From: an uncultured Oscillospiraceae bacterium
Lineage (GTDB): Bacteria; Bacillota; Clostridia; Oscillospirales; Ruminococcaceae
Length of the DNA: 64,000 nucleotides
Direction: 5' to 3'
Assembly (NCBI GenBank): GCA_934539585.1
Contig: CAKTCT010000006.1
Location: forward strand, 1-64,000
The notes under the pieces were generated by a model. That model was not told the DNA's origin and did no database searches. It saw only the letters and a program-made list of their open reading frames with translations. A program made the translations under genes and the position numbers. This document shows positions 8,119 to 14,850 of this stretch, piece by piece. Position 1 is the first letter of the stretch. Every line of letters starts with the position of its first letter.

Positions 8119-11100
8119 ATGGAAAGAAAAACCACCATGCTTCGAAAAGCATTGGCGGGGATTCTGGGCGTAGCGGTATTCGCGGGCAGCGTCTTTACCG
8201 GCACTGCGTTTGCGGCGACCACCGACCAGGATCATCCCACCCAGATCGTGTCCCAGGGAACTGCGGTCACGGAACAGACCGATAACGTGACGGTAAAAAA
8301 GACCGTGACGGAAACCGGTGTGGAAAATCAGTTCAACATCACCCTGACGGTCACTACCCAGGAGCGGCTCCAGGAGATTCCTGCCACCACCGATTCGGCG
8401 GTCGTCCTGGTAATGGACACCTCCGGCAGTATGGGCGGGGACCGTCTGGTTGCAGCCAAAAAGGCGGCTAAGGACTTTGTGGACAAGTACGTCAAGGACG
8501 CCAAGTCCACCGATAAGCGCTATGCGGCTCTGGTGGAGTTTGCCAATGACGCCGAAACCGTAAGCGGCTGGACCAACCTGGCCCAGGGTACCGGCAAGTT
8601 CAAAGGCGCAATCGACAATTTGTATGTTGCGTGGAATATCATTGACGGCTACACTGGCGGCACCAACATGGAAGCCGGTCTCCAGCTGGCCTACAACCTG
8701 ATTAATGCGGAAAAAGTGGAAGGCGGCCTTCTGGAGGACTGCAAGAACATCAACGTGATCCTGCTGTCCGACGGCTGCCCCACTTACCATGTGGACGAGA
8801 ACACCCGAAACAGCACCACAAAGGTGAAAGGCGTTAGGGGCGGCGGTAATACGGCTTACCCCGAAGATTGGAAGTCTGTGGAGAAGATTGCCGGTTCGAT
8901 CCGGGATGACAAAATCAATCTGTACTCCGTTGCTTTCCAGACGGGAAGCGAGACTTTCTGGGATTTCAAGGCACAGCCTCCGAAAAACGGAATTTGTGTG
9001 AATCCCAATCATTGGCACAACGATGTACACGGCCGCTGGTCCAGTGAGCGGAAGAATGTTGCCGGCTGGATGAACACCTTCTCCGACAAGTGCTTCACCG
9101 CCGGGAAAATCGATGATCTTTCCGTGAAGTTTGAGAACATCGCCAAGCTCATCAAGCTGGGCGCGCAGGCTTGGAAAGTCACGGACCCCATGGGCCAGTT
9201 CATCAACTATGGCGGTGCGGCCAACAGCTCGGCCAGCGAGGACAACAAGTACAGCTTCGCCAACGGCATCCTCACCTGGGACCTGAAAAACAGCGTTCCC
9301 ACCGAACTGAAGACGGACCAGGTAACGACCTACACCTACACCCTGACTTATCCCATCACCCTGAACACTGCGGGCGCGGGCTTTGATGCGGAAAGGGCGT
9401 ATGCTACCAACGGCACCACCACGCTGTACTACTACCTTTTCTCCAAGGTGGACGACAGCACCAATGTCCCCGAGACCCCCAAGACCCTGGACTTCAATGT
9501 TCCCACCGTTAAGGGCTTCCTGGGCACTCTGAGCTTCCAGAAGGTGGATCAGGACGGCAACGCGCTGCCCGACGCCAGCTTCGCGGTTTCCGGCACCAGC
9601 CTGACCGGCGTGTCTGACGCCAGCGGCAACGTGACCATCGCGGGCATTCCCTCCGGCTTCACCTACACCCTGACCGAGACCAAGATGGACGGCTATACGG
9701 CTCTGGAGCCCATTCCGTTCCAGGTCTCCTACGGCGAGGTTTCCAAGGCGGACGGCACTTCTCTGGCGACTGTCATCAACACCAAGGAAGAAAACGACAA
9801 GTATGTCGTGATCAAGCACGAGTACTACAATGCCGACGGCTATCTGTATGCCCGCATCACCGACGATTTCAGCCATATGGGCTACAAGGAAGGCTTTGTG
9901 CCCGAGCGCATCTACGATTACGGCGATATGACCTTTGAGGCTTGGGGCGACGCCACCGCCAAGTGGGCGTACAACGCCACCGACGAGAATCTGGGCACCC
10001 ATGACGATTACGTCATCACCCTCAAGTACAAACAGAAATCGGAAGTCGAGGAAGTCAAGGATTACACCGTGGTCATCCACAAGTACTTTGACGCCGACGG
10101 CAACCTGGTTGCCGAGGTCAAGGACACCGATTTCGACCACATGCTGGACAAGGAAGGCTTCCAGCCCGTGACTGAAACCACCTATGGCGGCGTGGAATAT
10201 GTGGTTCGCGACAGCTATGACGGCTGGGTTAAGGACACAACCGATGATGCAATCAGTGAGAAACACAATGACCATGTGTATACCATTGAGTATCAGAAGA
10301 AATCTGTGGAAGTCAAGGATTATGTGGTTATCATCCACAAGTACTTTGACGCAGACAACAACCTGGTAGCAGAGGTCCGGGACACCGATTTCGATCATAT
10401 GCTGGACAAAGAAGGCTTTGAGCCGGTCCCCGTAACCACCTATGACGGCGAGGAATACGAGGTTTGCAACCGTTATGACGGTTGGGTCTTGAACACCACC
10501 GATGATGCAATCAGTGAGAAACACAATGACCATGTGTACACCATCGAATATCAGAAAAAGGATGACGAGCCGTACTACTCTGCGATTCGCGTGAACCATG
10601 AGTACTACACCGACGGCAATCTGGACGGCGTCGAGATCGAGGAATTCGATTATACCGAAGACTTTGCGCCCACCCAGCAGCCGGAGTATTCCAAGAAAAC
10701 CTACACCTATGTCAGCACCACCGGCCCGAAGGATATCGGCGACGGATACCTGGAATACACCCTGGTTTACAGAAGAACCACCGAAACTCCTCCCACTCCT
10801 GTGGTGAACGACACCGTTATCGTCATCGAGAAGTCTTGGGACGGCGCGGTTTATGACGGCGACATCACCTTCACCGTCACCAATGAGCGCAGCGGCCGGA
10901 GCTACACCGGAACCCTCCGGGCGGGCCGTTCCAGCGTTCGGATCCGTGTGCCTTACGGTGCGACCTATACCGTTTCCGAGGACGTTCCTGACGGATACGA
11001 AGTCAGCTTCCCTGAGGGCAGCAACGTGAGGGTCCTCACCGGCGATTACGCCACTGTGAAGGTCCTGAATACGGAGAAGAAAGAGGTTGTGCCTACGCCC

Positions 11101-11268
11101 GACCCGATTCCCACTCCGACTCCTACCCCCACCCCCACTCCCGGCGAGGAGACCACCATTGTGACTCCGCCGAAGACCGGTTCTGCGGCGGGCGGCCTGT
11201 CCGTCCTCTTCGGCCTGGCTGCTGCGGCAGTGGTCGGCTCTGCGGTGCTTCGCAGAAAGAAAAAATAA
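8119..11268 (+). CDS. Sortase-anchored vWA-domain surface protein (adhesin/pilin-like)
   Basis: This 1049-residue surface protein has a signal peptide ending near AFA-ATT (residue 33). A von Willebrand A domain carries the MIDAS motif DTSGSMGG (from Asp100), with GGTNME and LSDG as further metal-site segments. A Cna-B/SpaA-type domain follows (LGTLSFQKVDQDGNALPDASF). Next are four MucBP-like repeats of about 86 residues (DNA about 9.80-10.79 kb), a second Cna-B-like domain, and a Pro/Thr spacer. The end is a sorting signal: PPKTG (about residue 1017), a hydrophobic stretch and RRKKK. The domain set matches tip adhesins of Gram-positive pili or mucus-binding proteins. No sortase or backbone pilin is in the window, so it may stand alone. 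Strong AAGGAG ribosome site; monocistronic. Confidence 0.9.
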   Translation: MERKTTMLRKALAGILGVAVFAGSVFTGTAFAATTDQDHPTQIVSQGTAVTEQTDNVTVKKTVTETGVENQFNITLTVTTQERLQEIPATTDSAVVLVMDTSGSMGGDRLVAAKKAAKDFVDKYVKDAKSTDKRYAALVEFANDAETVSGWTNLAQGTGKFKGAIDNLYVAWNIIDGYTGGTNMEAGLQLAYNLINAEKVEGGLLEDCKNINVILLSDGCPTYHVDENTRNSTTKVKGVRGGGNTAYPEDWKSVEKIAGSIRDDKINLYSVAFQTGSETFWDFKAQPPKNGICVNPNHWHNDVHGRWSSERKNVAGWMNTFSDKCFTAGKIDDLSVKFENIAKLIKLGAQAWKVTDPMGQFINYGGAANSSASEDNKYSFANGILTWDLKNSVPTELKTDQVTTYTYTLTYPITLNTAGAGFDAERAYATNGTTTLYYYLFSKVDDSTNVPETPKTLDFNVPTVKGFLGTLSFQKVDQDGNALPDASFAVSGTSLTGVSDASGNVTIAGIPSGFTYTLTETKMDGYTALEPIPFQVSYGEVSKADGTSLATVINTKEENDKYVVIKHEYYNADGYLYARITDDFSHMGYKEGFVPERIYDYGDMTFEAWGDATAKWAYNATDENLGTHDDYVITLKYKQKSEVEEVKDYTVVIHKYFDADGNLVAEVKDTDFDHMLDKEGFQPVTETTYGGVEYVVRDSYDGWVKDTTDDAISEKHNDHVYTIEYQKKSVEVKDYVVIIHKYFDADNNLVAEVRDTDFDHMLDKEGFEPVPVTTYDGEEYEVCNRYDGWVLNTTDDAISEKHNDHVYTIEYQKKDDEPYYSAIRVNHEYYTDGNLDGVEIEEFDYTEDFAPTQQPEYSKKTYTYVSTTGPKDIGDGYLEYTLVYRRTTETPPTPVVNDTVIVIEKSWDGAVYDGDITFTVTNERSGRSYTGTLRAGRSSVRIRVPYGATYTVSEDVPDGYEVSFPEGSNVRVLTGDYATVKVLNTEKKEVVPTPDPIPTPTPTPTPTPGEETTIVTPPKTGSAAGGLSVLFGLAAAAVVGSAVLRRKKK
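9799..10569 (+). repeat. In-frame MucBP-like repeats within the adhesin gene
   Basis: Three consecutive coding repeats begin near 9799, 10054 and 10312, and a more diverged fourth begins near 10570. The second and third are 258 bp (86 codons) apart and nearly identical in protein, sharing HKYFDAD, DTDFDHMLDKEGF and SEKHNDHVYTIEYQKK. The identity suggests recent duplication, and copy number may vary between strains. Confidence 0.85.
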
Positions 11269-11291
11269 GGATCGGTTTTGATCTCTTAAAC

Positions 11292-11330
11292 AAATCCCAG
11301 GCTCCGTTTTCGGCGGGGCCTGGGATTTTT
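11292..11330. terminator. Bidirectional terminator between the adhesin and spoIVA
   Basis: The stem AAATCCCAGGC / GCCTGGGATTT is followed by TTTTT on the plus strand. Read from the other strand it also ends in a T-rich tract. It separates two convergent genes. Confidence 0.85.
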
Positions 11331-11334
11331 CGCG

Positions 11335-12813
11335 TTATAGGATGATGCAGACCAGGCCGTTGCAGCCTTCGTTGATGATGCGCTCGATGGTCTCCTGGAG
11401 CTTCAGCCGGGCGTCGGAGGGCATCCGGTAGAGCTTGTTGTGAAGGCCCTCGTTGACCAGCTCGTGGAGGGATTTGCCGAAGATGTTGGACTCCCAGATT
11501 TTCTGGGGGCTTTCCTCAAACTCCTTGAGGAGGTACATGACCAGTTCTTCGGACTGCTTCTCCGAGCCGACGATGGGGTTGACTTCGGTGGTGATGTCCG
11601 CCCGCATCATGTGGATGGAGGGGGCCGACGCCCGGAGACGGACGCCGTATTTGCCGCCCTGGCGGACGATTTCCGGTTCCTCCAGGCGCAGCTGGTCCAT
11701 GGTGGGCATGACGATGCCGTAGCCGGTGGCCTCCACCTCGTCCAGGGCACCTTTGAGCTTCTGGTACTCCCGCTGGCAGGCGGCCAGCTCCTTCATGCAA
11801 GGCATCAGGTCGGCTTCGTCGGTGATGGAAAGGCCGGTGGTTTCGCCGAGAATCTGGTAGAAAAGCTGGGGCTCCAGGGCGATGGCGATCCGGGCGCTGC
11901 CCCGGCCCAGGTCGATTTTCCGGACGGTGACGGCGGAAATGTGGGCGCATTCCTCCAGAGATTGACCCATGGTCCGGACCTGGTGGAGGGAGCGGACCTC
12001 CTGGGCGGCGGTGCGGATGGCCCCGAAAACCGCAGATTTCAGCCAGTGGTCCGTGTCCAGGGAGACGATCCACCGGGGGAGCTCCACGGCGATCTCCCGG
12101 ACAGGAAATTCCAGGAGGACCTGGGAGAGAAGGGTCTTGATGTCGTCCTCGGTGAGCTCCAGGCAGTTGACGGCCACCACCGGGCGGCGGTATTTGGCCT
12201 CCATTTCCTCCCGGAGCTGCCGGGCGGCGGCGCTGGTGGGGGAGGCACTGTTCAGGAGGATGACGAAGGGCTTTTCCAGCTCCGAAAGCTCCCGGATGAC
12301 CCGTTCCTCGGCCTCCTCGTACTCGTCCCGGGGGATGTCGGTGAAGCTGCCGTCGGTGGTGATGACCAGGCCCAGGGTGGAGTGGTCGGTGATGACCTTC
12401 CGGGTGCCCACCTCCGCCGCCATGTTGAAGGGGACCTCGTCCTCAAACCAGGGGGTCCGGACCATCCGGGGGGCCTCCTCCTCAAAGTAGCCCAGGGAGC
12501 TGGGAACGATGTACCCCACGCAGTCGATGAGCCGGACTTTGGCCTGGGCGCTGCCGTCCAGTTCCACGGTGACGGCTTCCTCGGGGATGAACTTGGGCTC
12601 CGTGGTCATAATGGTCTTGCCCGCGGCGGACTGGGGCAGCTCGTCGGTGGCGCGCTCTCGCATGAACTCGCTTTTGATGTGGGGGATGACCAGGGTCTCC
12701 ATGAATTTCTTGATAAAGGTGCTTTTTCCGGTCCGGACCGGGCCCACCACGCCGATGTAGATGTCGCCGCCGGTTCGGAGGGCAATGTCCCGGTAAATGT
12801 CGTTATAATCCAT
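11335..12813 (-). CDS. spoIVA: Stage IV sporulation protein A
   Basis: SpoIVA is the ATPase that polymerises on the outer forespore membrane to form the basement layer of the spore coat. The 492-residue protein has the N-terminal P-loop GPVRTGKST (about residues 24-32) with the DCVGY-type second motif, and the standard length. GGGAGGT nine bases upstream fixes the ATG at 12813. It lies 15 bp after the sipL-like gene in the same direction, and SipL is its known recruiting partner in Clostridioides difficile, so the pair probably forms a sigma-E-dependent operon. It is convergent with the adhesin gene across a shared terminator. Very secure assignment. Confidence 0.97.
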   Translation of the reverse strand: MDYNDIYRDIALRTGGDIYIGVVGPVRTGKSTFIKKFMETLVIPHIKSEFMRERATDELPQSAAGKTIMTTEPKFIPEEAVTVELDGSAQAKVRLIDCVGYIVPSSLGYFEEEAPRMVRTPWFEDEVPFNMAAEVGTRKVITDHSTLGLVITTDGSFTDIPRDEYEEAEERVIRELSELEKPFVILLNSASPTSAAARQLREEMEAKYRRPVVAVNCLELTEDDIKTLLSQVLLEFPVREIAVELPRWIVSLDTDHWLKSAVFGAIRTAAQEVRSLHQVRTMGQSLEECAHISAVTVRKIDLGRGSARIAIALEPQLFYQILGETTGLSITDEADLMPCMKELAACQREYQKLKGALDEVEATGYGIVMPTMDQLRLEEPEIVRQGGKYGVRLRASAPSIHMMRADITTEVNPIVGSEKQSEELVMYLLKEFEESPQKIWESNIFGKSLHELVNEGLHNKLYRMPSDARLKLQETIERIINEGCNGLVCIIL

Positions 12814-12828
12814 TCCAATACCTCCCGC

Positions 12829-14376
12829 TTAGCCGTCGATCAGGGGGATCAGCAGCATGGTATGGGCCGGGAGGACCTCGTCCTCCAAGCCGTTTTCCTT
12901 CATCACGGCGTCCATTGACGTCGAATAGGTCTTGGCGATGTCCCAGATCCGGTCCCCGGCCTCGGCGTAGCAGATGCGCAGGGCGCAGAGGGCGTCCCGG
13001 ACCCTGGGGGCGTCCTCCTGGACGACCACGTCGGTGAGGATGGGGAGGGTACTGCGCCCATGGATCATGCCGCTGATCCGCAGCTCCGTCCGCAGCTCCA
13101 GCTGAGTCTCGGAGAGGATGGAAAAGCCGGTGGACAGGACGCTGACCCAGGGGAGAAAGCCGATCTCGCCGTCCAGGCCGCTTTGGACCTTCAGTTCCAC
13201 GGGGACGGTTTTTTCCACCAGGAAGGGGATGCCGTCGCCGCCGCCGCATAGGGCGGAGACTTCCAGGTTGCCGCAGACGAAAAGGTCGCCGTTTTCCTGC
13301 TTCACCGCTGCGTCGCCGAAGACCGAGGCGGCGTCATAGACAACGGAAACAGCGGAGCCGCCGGTGTCCGCGGCGGTTTTGGCCGTCAGGGTCAGGTCTG
13401 CGGTCTGGAGGACCCGTTCCGCCGTGGCGGTCCGGGAGACCAGGGAGGATTCGTAGAGGGTGGAGAAGGCGTCGTCGGCCAGGCGGTAGTCCTGGTTCCG
13501 CTCCGCCGTGCAGAACAGGTTCAGGGTACACTCGCAGCTGAGGATGCGGTTCTGGCCGGAGTCGTCAGGCCGGGGCTCCACGCTGACGCCGGTGACTTCG
13601 AAGCGGACGTCGCAGAGGTCGGTTTCTTCCAGGCCGGGGAGGTCCACGATCTGGCTGACGGGGATGGAAAACTCCATGACCTCCGGCGGGGCGGCCTCGT
13701 CCTCGGGCTGGTAGAGGAGGTGGAGGCTGACGTCGCCCTTGCAGATGGCCTTGTTGGCGATGCGCTTGGTTTCCGTGGGGACCGCCGCGCCTTGCAGGAC
13801 CAGAACGGAGCCGAAGGCGGGCTTGGCGGCACCCAGCTCCAGGTCCTCGGTGACGACAAAGGGCTTGCAGGCGGTTTTCCGGGCGGCGCAGGCAGTGATC
13901 TCCCGGCAATGGCACTGGAGGCCCATGCCGCTGCCGCCGGAGACCACGGCTTCCTCCCGCTGGTCCCAGACCCGGAGCTTGAAGCTGATTCCGCCCCGGA
14001 TGTCCAGGCGGCGCTGGTTCACGGCCCGGCCATTGGCGAAGTAGCACCGGGGGACCACCTGGAACAGGGGGCTCTGGCACTGGGCGGGGAGGTCCACGAC
14101 CTTGGAAAAGGGGGATTTTTGCTCCACGCAGCAGATGCGGTTGGTGGTTTCGGCCAGGTAGAGGACCCGGATGCAGGCCATGCCGTCGATGGTCAGCTTG
14201 GTTCCGGCGATTTTCTGGGACTGGATGACGGGGGTGACGGTGGTTTTCAGGAGCTTGAAGATATTGGGGTAGTAGTCCGGGAGGAAATAGTCCAGCTCCA
14301 CCGACTGTTCGGCGGAGGCGTCCAGAATCATCTCGCTGAGGCAGATGGTATCCCGGGTGAGGACGGGCTGTGCCAT
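12829..14376 (-). CDS. sipL: SPOCS (DUF3794) and LysM protein, SipL-like coat morphogen
   Basis: The 515-residue protein consists mostly of repeated SPOCS/DUF3794 beta-domains. A C-terminal LysM (about 470-513: YAEAGDRIWDIAKTY...LPAHTMLLIP) ends the chain. This layout and length match C. difficile SipL, which binds SpoIVA through its LysM and tethers the coat to the forespore. Adjacency to spoIVA supports the same role. Other DUF3794-LysM proteins exist, so orthology is inferred. The ATG at 14376 has AAAGGAT upstream. A sigma-E-like promoter lies at 14409-14438. No signal peptide is present, consistent with action in the mother-cell cytoplasm. Confidence 0.82.
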   Translation of the reverse strand: MAQPVLTRDTICLSEMILDASAEQSVELDYFLPDYYPNIFKLLKTTVTPVIQSQKIAGTKLTIDGMACIRVLYLAETTNRICCVEQKSPFSKVVDLPAQCQSPLFQVVPRCYFANGRAVNQRRLDIRGGISFKLRVWDQREEAVVSGGSGMGLQCHCREITACAARKTACKPFVVTEDLELGAAKPAFGSVLVLQGAAVPTETKRIANKAICKGDVSLHLLYQPEDEAAPPEVMEFSIPVSQIVDLPGLEETDLCDVRFEVTGVSVEPRPDDSGQNRILSCECTLNLFCTAERNQDYRLADDAFSTLYESSLVSRTATAERVLQTADLTLTAKTAADTGGSAVSVVYDAASVFGDAAVKQENGDLFVCGNLEVSALCGGGDGIPFLVEKTVPVELKVQSGLDGEIGFLPWVSVLSTGFSILSETQLELRTELRISGMIHGRSTLPILTDVVVQEDAPRVRDALCALRICYAEAGDRIWDIAKTYSTSMDAVMKENGLEDEVLPAHTMLLIPLIDG

Positions 14377-14408
14377 GGTATCATCCTTTCTTTTCAGGCT
14401 TTACCTCA

Positions 14409-14438
14409 TTCCTATGCGGAGGTGGGACAAAATATGCC
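14409..14438 (-). promoter_or_regulatory. Candidate sigma-E promoter for sipL-spoIVA
   Basis: On the minus strand GGCATATT (14431-14438) lies 14 bp from CATAGGAA (14409-14416). The -35 matches the sigma-E form closely. The -10 shares CATA and is otherwise approximate. Both downstream gene families are sigma-E dependent in studied spore-formers. Confidence 0.5.
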
Positions 14439-14475
14439 CGGAAAGGCGGGGAGAAGGGAAATTTGGGGATAAGAA

Positions 14476-14504
14476 ACAGCGCCATCCGGGGTGGATGGCG
14501 CTGT
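14476..14504 (-). terminator. Strong hairpin at the left edge of repeat copy B
   Basis: A 12-bp perfect stem, ACAGCGCCATCC / GGATGGCGCTGT, is followed on the minus strand by a T-rich stretch (GTTTCTTAT). It may end transcripts arriving from glgP and insulate the sipL promoter. Confidence 0.6.
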
Positions 14505-14519
14505 TGTCAGTGGGAGGGT

Positions 14520-14850
14520 GGGGCAAGGCTGCGCCTTGCGGGGGAACCCCTTGATAGGGTTCCCCCACGGCAGAACGTCCCGGTGGGACGTTTTGCCTCC
14601 CCTTCCTGATCTTTTGGGTATCATTGGGGGATTTCGCTTTCTGCGGAAAGCGAGGAGGGGCGCTGCCCCCCCACCCTGCCAGCCTTTTGAAAAAGGCTGG
14701 ACCGAAAACTTGAGTTGTGCTGACGGGCAGGTTCTACGAATCCCACGGGCTGCTCAAATCGTCGCCGCGCAGCCTGTCGCGCGGCCATTGAAACTTGACG
14801 CGAGTTACTTAGCCGCGTCGTCATGGGAGCGGCGGCCCGCCGCCCAGATG
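14520..14850. repeat. Mosaic hairpin repeat, copy B
   Basis: This is the most complete single copy. Its palindromes in order are GCAAGGC-tgc-GCCTTGC (about 14523-14539), GGGGAACCCC...GGGTTCCCC (14541-14565), GAACGTCCC...GGGACGTTTT with GGC/GCC ends (14569-14597), CGCTTTC-tgcg-GAAAGCG (about 14636-14652), GGGGC-gct-GCCCC, and CCAGCC...GGCTGG (14679-14700). Then comes the ACCGAAAACT tract with GCCGCGC/GCGCGGC. The last part, with GCGGCGGCCCGCCGC, runs into the 3' end of glgP. It has the same orientation as copies A and C. Confidence 0.88.

Noticed and set aside
7922..8173. 83-codon frame between the pseudokinase and adhesin genes
   Set aside because: Covers the adhesin promoter and ribosome site; no domain or conservation clue.
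8041..10599. 852-codon frame opposite the adhesin gene
   Set aside because: Repetitive only because the adhesin codons are repeated; antisense shadow.
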